Positions 16,819-23,788 of a DNA stretch of 33,602 bases are shown here, piece after piece (position 1 is the first letter of the stretch; each line of letters begins with the position of its first letter). Below the pieces are notes generated by a model, which searched no databases, was not told the DNA's origin, and worked only from the letters and a program-made list of their open reading frames with translations. The stretch comes from Hylemonella sp. (GTDB lineage: Bacteria; Pseudomonadota; Gammaproteobacteria; Burkholderiales; Burkholderiaceae_C): positions 1 to 33,602 of the forward strand of contig JAUXVI010000010.1 of NCBI GenBank assembly GCA_030680575.1, in the 5' to 3' direction. The position numbers and the translations under genes were made by a program.

Positions 16819-17955
16819 TCATATGCCGATGTCCTTGAACACCACTGCAAACAGGGCGTCGACCAGGATCACCACCGTGATCGAGGTCACCACCGAAGCC
16901 GTGGTGCCCTGCCCCAGGCTCTCGGTGTTGGGCTTGACGCGCAGGCCGTAATGGCAGCCCACTAGGGCGATGAAGATGCCGAACACCGCCGATTTGGCCG
17001 TTGCCAGCGTGAGGTTGGAGGCCTTCACCACATCCGGCAGGGTCGAGAGGAAGTAGGAAGGCGTCACCCCCATCGCGAGGTCGGCCGCCAGCATGCCGCC
17101 CAGCATGGCCGCCAGCGTGGTCCACACCGACAGCAGCGGCATGGTCAGCGCCATCGCCAGCACGCGCGGCAGCACCAGGCGGAAGCCGCGCGCAATGCCG
17201 AGCACGCGCATGGCATCGAGTTCTTCGGTCACGCGCATCACGCCGATCTGTGCCGTGATGGTGGAGCCGGAACGGCCGGCGATCAAAATGGCCGCCAGCA
17301 CCGGCCCGAGTTCACGGATCAATGAGATCCCCAGGATGTTGACGATGAAGGGGTCGGCGCCAAACAGCTTGAGCTGTTGCGAGATCAGATAGGCCAGCAC
17401 CACGCCGATCAGGAAACCCACCAGCGCCGTGATCGGCAGGGCGGTGGCGCCAATGTGGTACAGGTGGCCGGAGAAATCGCGCCACGGCCCCTGGGCCGGG
17501 TGACGCAGCAGGTGCAGTGTGTCGAGCAGCAGCTGGCCGATCAGGCGCAGCAGGCCGCGCGCATGGTCCAGGAAGTGCAGCACCAGTCCGCCCAGCCCCA
17601 GAAAAATCTTGCCGGCCGTCAGGCGTACCGGCGGCGGGGGTGCCTGGGTGTAGCGCGCCACCCGCTCCAGCATGGTGCGCTGCGCCGGCAACGTTTCCAG
17701 CTGCGTCGGCCATTGCCGGCCCCAGCTGTTCCACAGCAGCTGCGCGCCGGTGTGGTCCAGCCACTGCAGCTGACGCAAGTCCCAGCACTGCACCGCGTTC
17801 GGACCCGCCGTGCTCACCTGCAACTCGCCTTGCAGCGCCGCCCAGGTCAGCGGCTCCGCCAGCGCCGCCGCCGCCCACCGCCCTTGCAGCAGCGCGCAGC
17901 GACCCTGCGGCAAGGACTGCCGGATCAGGCGGGGCGTGGTGTCGTCCATGGGCAT
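16819..17955 (-). CDS. MlaE-family lipid ABC permease with N-terminal STAS-like extension
   Basis: A 378-aa permease. The C-terminal ~260 residues are the MlaE family: GHLYHIGATALPITALVGFLIG, FIVNILGISLIRELGPVLAAILIAGRSGSTITAQIG, MRVTEELDAM and the closing helices. The N-terminal ~110 residues are soluble and resemble a STAS domain (QVSTAGPNAVQCWDLRQLQWLDHTGAQLLW), so regulation by protein contact is possible. Three in-frame ATGs (17991, 17955, 17949) lack clear ribosome binding sites; 17955 is a compromise. It is the first gene of the lipid transporter operon and divergent from the crotonase gene. A hairpin ACCGGC-GCCA-GCCGGT lies upstream at 17998-18013. Confidence 0.88.
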   Translation of the reverse strand: MPMDDTTPRLIRQSLPQGRCALLQGRWAAAALAEPLTWAALQGELQVSTAGPNAVQCWDLRQLQWLDHTGAQLLWNSWGRQWPTQLETLPAQRTMLERVARYTQAPPPPVRLTAGKIFLGLGGLVLHFLDHARGLLRLIGQLLLDTLHLLRHPAQGPWRDFSGHLYHIGATALPITALVGFLIGVVLAYLISQQLKLFGADPFIVNILGISLIRELGPVLAAILIAGRSGSTITAQIGVMRVTEELDAMRVLGIARGFRLVLPRVLAMALTMPLLSVWTTLAAMLGGMLAADLAMGVTPSYFLSTLPDVVKASNLTLATAKSAVFGIFIALVGCHYGLRVKPNTESLGQGTTASVVTSITVVILVDALFAVVFKDIGI

Positions 17956-18077
17956 GCAGCTGCTAAACGTTGTTCGAGCTTGATGGTACATGCAGAAACC
18001 GGCGCCAGCCGGTCCGCCGGAGGGTGCTCAATTCACCGCCACAATACGGGCACCGCATGCGAGCCCGAGGAGACCCC

Positions 18078-18860
18078 ATGAGCGAAACCACCCCCCACGA
18101 CGATTTGCTGACCGAACAACGCGGCCCGGTGTTGTGGCTGACCATCCATCGCGAGGCCCGCCGCAATGCCGTCAGCCACGGCGTGCTGGCGGCCATGGCG
18201 CAAGCCATCCAGGCGGCACAGACTCAGCGCGACATCCGTGCCATCGTCATCACCGGCGCCGGCGACAAAGCCTTTTGCGCCGGTGCCGACCTGCAGGCCA
18301 GCCAGGCCTTCACCACCGACTACTCGGAGCCGCATGGCCACGTGGCGCAGGTACTGCGTGCGGCCAAAGCCAGCCACGTGCCGCTGATCGCGCGCGTCAA
18401 CGGCGCCTGCATGGCCGGCGGCATGGGCCTCTTGAGCATGTGCGACCTGGCGGTGGCGGCGCGCCACGCGGTGTTCGGCCTGCCTGAAGTGAAGGTGGGT
18501 GTGTTCCCGGCCCAGGTGCTCAGCGTCATGCAGCACCTGATTCCACGGCGCAAGCTGGCTGAGATGTGTCTGACCGGCGAGCCGATCACGGCCACCGAAG
18601 CCCTGGCACTGGACCTGGTGAACTATGTTGATGACGATGTCGATGCGCGGCTGCAATGGCTGCTCGATCGCCTGCTCGACAAGTCGCCGGCCGCCATCCG
18701 GCGCGGCCTGTACACCATGAAGAAGATCGAAGCCATGAGCTTTGAGGAGTCGATGGCCTTCACCGAGAGCCAGATTGCCCTCTTCACCTTGACCGAGGAT
18801 GCCGCGGAAGGCCAGAAGGCCTTTCAGGAAAAACGCAAGGCGCAGTGGCCCGGCCGTTGA
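18078..18860 (+). CDS. Enoyl-CoA hydratase/isomerase family protein (crotonase fold)
   Basis: A 260-aa crotonase-superfamily enzyme acting on an acyl-CoA. The first oxyanion loop is AFCAGADL (65-72), the second ACMAGGMGLLSMCD (110-123). One catalytic glutamate, E137 in GLPEVKVG, is in place. The other, found as CEL in rat crotonase, is glycine here (G117), as in some non-hydratase members. The reaction may therefore be hydration with a different acid/base set, isomerisation or hydrolysis. GAGGAG five bases upstream fixes the start. It converges with the glycine-zipper gene and has no partner pathway genes next to it. Confidence 0.85.
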   Translation: MSETTPHDDLLTEQRGPVLWLTIHREARRNAVSHGVLAAMAQAIQAAQTQRDIRAIVITGAGDKAFCAGADLQASQAFTTDYSEPHGHVAQVLRAAKASHVPLIARVNGACMAGGMGLLSMCDLAVAARHAVFGLPEVKVGVFPAQVLSVMQHLIPRRKLAEMCLTGEPITATEALALDLVNYVDDDVDARLQWLLDRLLDKSPAAIRRGLYTMKKIEAMSFEESMAFTESQIALFTLTEDAAEGQKAFQEKRKAQWPGR

Positions 18861-18872
18861 ACTAGGGCCTGT

Positions 18873-19406
18873 TCAGCAGCCCTTGTACTTGCCGTAAGCG
18901 TGGCCTTGGCCCGGGTGGCCATCGAAGCAGCGCTGGTGTTTGCCGTGTTTTCCGTGTTTTCCGTGCTTGCCATGCTTGTGGTGCCCACCGTCATCGTAAT
19001 AGCCGGCCTGCCCCGCGTTGGGCTGCTGCGTGGCGCCCTTGCCCAGGGTCGAGCCGGCAGCGCCGCCGAGACCGGCGCCCAGCACGGCGCCGGTTGAGCC
19101 GCCCACCGATTGCCCAACGGCCGCACCGGCGCCGCCACCAATCGCCCCACCCATCATGGCACCGCTCTGGCCCGAGCCCTTGGTGCTGACCGCCGCACCC
19201 GTGGCCCCGCCCACTGCCCCGCCGACGATGGCGCCGTTCTTGCCGCCCACCGACTGGCCGATGACGGCACCGGCAGCCGCCCCCAGACCACCGCCGAGCA
19301 GCGTGCTGCCATCACCGGCCCATGCCGGGCTGGTGGCGCCGGTCAACAGCAGCAGCGCACTCAGACAAGAGCCGCAGAAGGACATGGAGAGATTCACAGT
19401 TTTCAT
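18873..19406 (-). CDS. Exported glycine-zipper protein with His-Gly-Lys tail
   Basis: A 177-aa protein with a signal peptide (about 1-30, ending AWA). Next come two related glycine-zipper blocks (about 37-73 and 82-123), each with GQSVGG followed by GA-rich helices, suggesting an internal duplication and membrane insertion. The C-terminal tail has a tandem KHG/HGK repeat (about 142-157), a likely metal-binding segment, and ends in CFDGHPGQGHAYGKYKGC. The ATG at 19406 was preferred over a GTG at 19418. No defined function; Rick_17kDa-type glycine-zipper lipoproteins are distant analogues, but no lipobox is clear. Confidence 0.75.
   Translation of the reverse strand: MKTVNLSMSFCGSCLSALLLLTGATSPAWAGDGSTLLGGGLGAAAGAVIGQSVGGKNGAIVGGAVGGATGAAVSTKGSGQSGAMMGGAIGGGAGAAVGQSVGGSTGAVLGAGLGGAAGSTLGKGATQQPNAGQAGYYDDGGHHKHGKHGKHGKHGKHQRCFDGHPGQGHAYGKYKGC
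18937..18983 (-). repeat. 9-bp tandem repeat encoding KHG units
   Basis: Near-identical 9-base units (GTGTTTTCC, GTGTTTTCC, GTGCTTGCC, ATGCTTGTG on the plus strand) lie in frame inside the glycine-zipper gene. They encode the Lys-His-Gly run of its tail, so unit number may vary by slippage. Confidence 0.7.
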
Positions 19407-19475
19407 TCGATTCGTCACGTCAGCAAAGATGAAAGGGTTGGCAGTGTAGGTCGGCGCAAGCCGGAAACTGCGGGC

Positions 19476-19504
19476 TTGTTACAGACGCACACAGACACTA
19501 CAGT
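19476..19504 (+). promoter_or_regulatory. Candidate promoter of the SLC13 transporter gene
   Basis: TTGTTA (19476-19481) is followed by exactly 17 bases and TACAGT (19499-19504); each matches the sigma70 consensus at 4 of 6 positions. The predicted start near 19511 leaves a ~50-nt leader to the ATG at 19562. Confidence 0.45.
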
Positions 19505-19561
19505 CCGTCACGGCAGGCGTGTAACATGGTCCGGCGTACAACGAACAAGGAAGGAACCGAC

Positions 19562-21079
19562 ATGGCAACCAACCCCACTGCGAACGTCGCAACCAGTGGC
19601 TCGCACGAGTCCGTGAACGTGATCGGATTGATCGCTGCTTTTCTGGCACTGATCGCCGTCATGCTGCTGCCCGCCCCACAGGGGCTGCCCGTGGCCGGCC
19701 AGATCATGCTGGCGCTGCTGCTGTTCTCCGTGATCCTGTGGGCCACCGAAGCGGTGGACTACGCCATCAGCGCCGTGCTCATCACCGCACTCATGGCCTT
19801 CATGCTCGGCATGGCGCCCAACGCCGCCAAGCCGGAAGTGGTGCTCGGCACTGGCCCGGCCCTCACGCTGGCCATGGGTGGTTTTGCCAACACCGCGCTG
19901 GCCCTCGTCGCGGCGGCCTGCTTCCTGTCGGCTGCCATGACCATCACCGGCCTAGACAAGCGCATCGCGCTCTTCATCCTCTCCAAGGTTGGCGCACGCA
20001 CCAACCGCGTGCTGATCGGCGCCATTCTGGTCGGCATCGTGCTGTCCTTTCTGGTGCCCTCGACCACGGCACGTGTGGCCTGCCTGGTGCCCATCATCAT
20101 GGGCATCATCCTGGCCTTCGGCGTCGACAAACGCTCGCGTTTTGCCGGCATGCTGATGATCGCCACCGCCCAAGCAGCCTCGATCTGGAACGTGGGTGTG
20201 AAGACCGCCGCGGCACAGAACATGGTGGCCATCGGCTTCATCGAGAAGAACTTCAAGACCACCATCACCTGGGGTGACTGGCTGATCGCCGCTGCGCCGT
20301 GGTCGATCCTGATGTCGATCGCGCTCTACTTCGTCATGATCAAGATGATGCCGCCGGAAACCGAGGAGATCGCCGGCGGCAAGGAAACCATCCGCCAGGC
20401 CCTGCACGAGATGGGACCCATGACCTGGGCCGAGAAGAAACTGCTCTTCATCACCCTCACGCTGCTGGCCTTCTGGGCCACCGAGAAGGTGCTGCACCCG
20501 TTCGACACCTCGTCCACCACCATCGCCGCCATTGCGCTGATGTTCACACCCGGCATCGGCGTCATGGGCTGGAAGCAGGCGCAATCGAAGATTCCATGGG
20601 GCACCATCGTGCTGTTCGGCACCGGCATCAGCCTGGGCAGTGCGCTACTGCAGACCAAGGCCGCTGCCTGGCTGGCCAACATCATCGTCGCCAACCTCGG
20701 TCTGGTTGGCGCCTCGGCCTTCATGATCCTGGCCCTGCTGTCGCTGTTCCTGATCGTGGTGCACCTGGGTTTTGCCAGCGCCACCGCACTGGCTTCGGCC
20801 ATGATCCCGATCATGATCAGCGTGCTGCAACAGATTGCCGGCAGCCCAGGCTCTGCCCCCTTGAACCTGGTCGGCATGACCATGCTGCTGCAGTTCGTGG
20901 TGAGCTTCGGCTTTATCCTGCCGGTCAACGCACCGCAGAACATGGTGGCCTATGGCACCGACACCTTCGCTGTGAAAGACTTCGTCAAGACCGGCTTGGT
21001 GCTCACCGTCATCGGCTTCGCGCTGGTGCTGCTGCTGGGGGCGACCTACTGGCCGTGGATGGGTTACATGACGCTCTGA
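19562..21079 (+). CDS. SLC13/DASS-family anion (carboxylate) transporter
   Basis: A 505-aa inner-membrane carrier with about twelve hydrophobic segments. SLC13/DASS features are the LWATEAVDYAISAVLITALMAF region, FLVPSTTARVACLVPIIMG in the first substrate/sodium half, a central hydrophilic loop (MMPPETEEIAGGKETIRQ), and GFILPVNAPQNMVAYG in the second half. Family members import di- and tricarboxylates or related anions, usually with sodium. The ATG at 19562 has GGAAGGAA a few bases upstream; a frame opening at 19526 was not used. It faces the LysR regulator and precedes mmsA-hpdH, so a C3 or C4 acid, possibly 3-hydroxypropionate, is a plausible substrate by inference. Confidence 0.82.
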   Translation: MATNPTANVATSGSHESVNVIGLIAAFLALIAVMLLPAPQGLPVAGQIMLALLLFSVILWATEAVDYAISAVLITALMAFMLGMAPNAAKPEVVLGTGPALTLAMGGFANTALALVAAACFLSAAMTITGLDKRIALFILSKVGARTNRVLIGAILVGIVLSFLVPSTTARVACLVPIIMGIILAFGVDKRSRFAGMLMIATAQAASIWNVGVKTAAAQNMVAIGFIEKNFKTTITWGDWLIAAAPWSILMSIALYFVMIKMMPPETEEIAGGKETIRQALHEMGPMTWAEKKLLFITLTLLAFWATEKVLHPFDTSSTTIAAIALMFTPGIGVMGWKQAQSKIPWGTIVLFGTGISLGSALLQTKAAAWLANIIVANLGLVGASAFMILALLSLFLIVVHLGFASATALASAMIPIMISVLQQIAGSPGSAPLNLVGMTMLLQFVVSFGFILPVNAPQNMVAYGTDTFAVKDFVKTGLVLTVIGFALVLLLGATYWPWMGYMTL

Positions 21080-21112
21080 AGCCAGGCCCGCTCGACCCCA
21101 GCACTGATCAGA

Positions 21113-22048
21113 TCAACGCCACACCTGCGCCAGCGCCGCCCAGGCGCTGGCTACCACCGGCTCGTTGCGACGCGCCTTGAGGCAGACGAAACTGAGTCGA
21201 CAGTCCAGGCTGACGCGGTCGGCAATCACCAGGCCGCGCGCCTGCGCCTCGTTCATGGCGATAGCATCGCGCACCAATGACAGCCCCACTCCCGAACGCA
21301 CCAGGTCGAGCATGGATGCTTCCTGGTCCACCAGCGCCACCTGGCGCGGGTGCAGGCCCAACGGCTCATAGACACTGGCCAGCAGGCGGTGGTGGGCGGA
21401 AGCCGGTGGCGTGGCGATCCACGGCAAGGCGGCCAGCGCCTTCCAGTCGCGCCCCAGCACCTGCTCGCCCCAACCCGCCGGCGCCAGCACGCGGTAGGTG
21501 AAATGCGACAGCACTTTTGCTTCAAAAAGCAGAGCGCCTGGCGCAGATCTGGCAAGGGCTTGAGCCATTTTTGGCTCTGAATCGTCGGGCAGGCCGAGGT
21601 AGAAGCCGACATCCAGCTCGCCGCGCCCGATCTGGTCCAGCACCTCGCCGCTCATGCCCTGGCGCAACTCGGTTTCGATCTGCGGCGCCGATTCCACCAG
21701 CTCTTTCAGGAACGCGCCCAGGCGTGTGAACTCAGGGTCGAGGATGGTGCCGATGCGCAGCCGGCCACGCACCGTGCTGTGCAAACTCAGCGCGGCCTGG
21801 CTGAAGTCGCTCAGGGCCGCCAGCGCTTTCTCGGCCTGCGGCAGCAGCGCCGCGCCGTCGCGCGTCAGTGCCAGGCCGTGTGGCGTGCGCGTGAACAACT
21901 GCAGGCCGGTGGCCTCGGCCAGCGCCTTGAGCTGCAGGCTGACCGCCGGCTGGCTCAGGTGCAGGCGCGTGGCCGCCCGCGAGACATTGCCCTCGCGGGC
22001 AACGGCGATGAAAGCGCGCAGGGCTTGGGGGTCGGCAGCGATAGCCAT
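21113..22048 (-). CDS. hpdR: LysR-type regulator, probable HpdR
   Basis: A 311-aa LysR-family regulator. The winged HTH is at 8-66 (ALRAFIAVAREGNVSRAATRLH, then LSQPAVSLQLKALAEATGLQLF), followed by a periplasmic-binding-like effector domain. It is divergent from mmsA-GMC with a 90-bp gap, the arrangement known for hpdR in Cupriavidus necator 3-hydroxypropionate genes. Residues about 158-179 (EPKMAQALARSAPGALL...) are encoded by repeat R3 and sit between GLPDD and LSHFTYRVLAP, where I would expect only a few residues. The protein has no clear ribosome binding site. Assignment to HpdR rests on context; LysR family itself is certain. Confidence 0.85.
   Translation of the reverse strand: MAIAADPQALRAFIAVAREGNVSRAATRLHLSQPAVSLQLKALAEATGLQLFTRTPHGLALTRDGAALLPQAEKALAALSDFSQAALSLHSTVRGRLRIGTILDPEFTRLGAFLKELVESAPQIETELRQGMSGEVLDQIGRGELDVGFYLGLPDDSEPKMAQALARSAPGALLFEAKVLSHFTYRVLAPAGWGEQVLGRDWKALAALPWIATPPASAHHRLLASVYEPLGLHPRQVALVDQEASMLDLVRSGVGLSLVRDAIAMNEAQARGLVIADRVSLDCRLSFVCLKARRNEPVVASAWAALAQVWR
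21513..21577 (+). repeat. Interspersed repeat family R, copy R3 (inside the LysR gene)
   Basis: The core AGAGCGCCTGGCGCAGAT (21531-21548), followed by CTGGCAAGGGCTTGAGCC, matches R2 at 16 of 18 core positions. The copy lies in frame inside the LysR gene, antisense to it, and supplies about 21 codons of the effector domain. Confidence 0.72.
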
Positions 22049-22065
22049 ATTTGGAAAATTTATAT
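22047..22065. promoter_or_regulatory. Candidate LysR operator (ATAT-N11-ATAT)
   Basis: ATAT (22047-22050), eleven bases, then ATAT (22062-22065) forms the T-N11-A dyad typical of LysR-type binding sites. It overlaps the lysR start codon and an extended -10 of lysR (TGaTATAAA on the minus strand, 22059-22067), so it could mediate autorepression. It lies about 60-65 bp upstream of a weak mmsA promoter (CATTGG-N17-TAGGAA). AT-richness makes chance occurrence possible. Confidence 0.35.
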
Positions 22066-22138
22066 CATCCTTTTGAGCAAGTCATTGGAAAAAACACTGA
22101 ATTTCTAGGAAACTCCAGGATTCCGAGGAGCATTCACC

Positions 22139-23650
22139 ATGAGCATTACAAATATTGACCACTACATTGCCGGCCAAGTGGTCGCCGGCACGTCCGGCCG
22201 CGCGCAGGACGTCTACAACCCCGCCACCGGCGCCGTCAGCGGCCGCACCGCACTGGCCAGCACGGCAGAAGTTGACAAGGCGGTGGCCGCCGCGCAGGCC
22301 GCCTTCCCGGCTTGGGCCGAGACGTCACCACTGCGCCGCGCGCGCATCCTGTTCAAGTTCCTGGAGCTGCTGAACCACCACCGCGACGAGCTGGCGCGCC
22401 TGATCACCGCCGAGCACGGCAAGGTGTTCACTGACGCGCAGGGTGAGGTCACGCGCGGCATCGAGATCGTCGAATTTGCCACCGGCATTCCGCAGCTGCT
22501 CAAGGGCGACTTCACCGAGCAGGTTTCCACCGGCATGGACAACTGGACGCTGCGCCAGCCGCTGGGTGTGGTGGCCGGCATCACGCCGTTCAACTTCCCC
22601 GTCATGGTGCCGATGTGGATGTTCCCGGTCGCCATTGCCGCCGGCAACACCTTCATCCTCAAGCCCAGCCCGATTGACCCCTCGCCCTCGCTTTTCATGG
22701 CCGACCTGCTCAAGAAGGCCGGCCTGCCCGACGGCGTCTTCAACGTGGTGCAGGGTGACAAGGAAGCCGTGGACGCGCTGCTGGCCCACCATGACGTGAA
22801 AGCCATCAGCATCGTCGGCTCGACGCCGATTGCCAACTACATCTACGAGACCGGTGCCCGCAACGGCAAGCGCGTGCAGGCGCTAGGCGGCGCCAAGAAT
22901 CACATGGTGGTGATGCCCGATGCCGACCTCGATCAGGCGGTGGACGGCCTGATCGGCGCCGCTTACGGCTCGGCCGGCGAGCGCTGCATGGCGATCTCGG
23001 TCGCGGTGCTGGTCGGTGATGTGGCCGACAAGATCATGCCCAAGCTGATCGAACGCACCAAGGCTTTGAAAGTGAAGAACGGCATGGAGCTGGACGCCGA
23101 GATGGGCCCGATCGTCACGGCACAAGCACACCAGCGCATCACCGGTTACATCGAGCACGGCGCCAAGGAAGGTGCCAAGCTGCTGGTCGACGGCCGTGGC
23201 TTCAAGGGCAAGGCCGCCGGTGCCGGCTGCGACAACGGATTCTGGATGGGCGGCACACTGTTCGACCACGTGACGCCGGAGATGAAGATCTACAAGGAAG
23301 AGATCTTCGGCCCGGTGCTGTCGTGCGTGCGCGTGCCGGACTTCGCCACCGCGGTGAAGCTGATCAACGACCACGAGTTCGGCAACGGCGTTTCCTGCTA
23401 CACACGCGACGGCCATGTGGCGCGCGAATTCGGCCACCGCATCCAGGTCGGCATGGTCGGCATCAACGTGCCGATCCCGGTGCCCATGGCCTGGCACGGA
23501 TTCGGTGGCTGGAAGCGCTCGCTGTTCGGCGACATGCACGCCTACGGCGAGGAGGGTGTGCGTTTCTACACCAAGCAGAAGTCCATCATGCAGCGCTGGC
23601 CCGAGAGCACGCCCAAGGGTGCTGAATTCGCGATGCCCACGAGTAAGTAA
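22139..23650 (+). CDS. mmsA: CoA-acylating methylmalonate/malonate-semialdehyde dehydrogenase
   Basis: A 503-aa aldehyde dehydrogenase that oxidises (methyl)malonate semialdehyde to propionyl- or acetyl-CoA with NAD and CoA. Catalytic C283 is in [12 protein letters not shown]152 in ITPFNFP. At the position of the usual general-base glutamate the sequence reads LGGAKNH (249-255), the hallmark of CoA-dependent MmsA, which does not use a water nucleophile. The KEEIFGPVL and C-terminal [16 protein letters not shown] motifs also fit. GAGGAG eight bases upstream marks the start. It is divergent from the LysR gene and followed by the GMC oxidoreductase, which would supply malonate semialdehyde from 3-hydroxypropionate. 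Confidence 0.94.
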   Translation: MSITNIDHYIAGQVVAGTSGRAQDVYNPATGAVSGRTALASTAEVDKAVAAAQAAFPAWAETSPLRRARILFKFLELLNHHRDELARLITAEHGKVFTDAQGEVTRGIEIVEFATGIPQLLKGDFTEQVSTGMDNWTLRQPLGVVAGITPFNFPVMVPMWMFPVAIAAGNTFILKPSPIDPSPSLFMADLLKKAGLPDGVFNVVQGDKEAVDALLAHHDVKAISIVGSTPIANYIYETGARNGKRVQALGGAKNHMVVMPDADLDQAVDGLIGAAYGSAGERCMAISVAVLVGDVADKIMPKLIERTKALKVKNGMELDAEMGPIVTAQAHQRITGYIEHGAKEGAKLLVDGRGFKGKAAGAGCDNGFWMGGTLFDHVTPEMKIYKEEIFGPVLSCVRVPDFATAVKLINDHEFGNGVSCYTRDGHVAREFGHRIQVGMVGINVPIPVPMAWHGFGGWKRSLFGDMHAYGEEGVRFYTKQKSIMQRWPESTPKGAEFAMPTSK

Positions 23651-23682
23651 GAAGCCCCCCTGAGTCGGCCTGACGGCCGCCT

Positions 23683-23737
23683 TCCCCCCAGAGGGGGGAC
23701 GCCACCAGCGGCCCGGCGAAGCCGGTTCCGCGGTGGC
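23683..23737. repeat. Palindromic interspersed repeat P, copy A
   Basis: Two stems follow each other in the mmsA-GMC gap. The first is TCCCCCC-AGA-GGGGGGA (23683-23699). The second is a long imperfect stem: GCCACC (23701-23706), A bulge, GCGG (23708-23711), CCGGC (23713-23717), loop GAA, GCCGG (23721-23725), CCGC (23728-23731), GGTGGC (23732-23737). The same two-stem plan recurs between gatC and gatA (copy B). The flank 23655-23680 also carries C- and GGCC-rich repeat-like sequence. Confidence 0.7.
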
Positions 23738-23788
23738 CCGCGATCAAGGCACTTCATGCCAACGGATCACTACTGAGAGAGAAGAACA

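Noticed and set aside
18937..18983. Short tandem repeats as a CRISPR array
   Set aside because: Units are 9 bp, in frame, without spacers, and lie within a protein gene.
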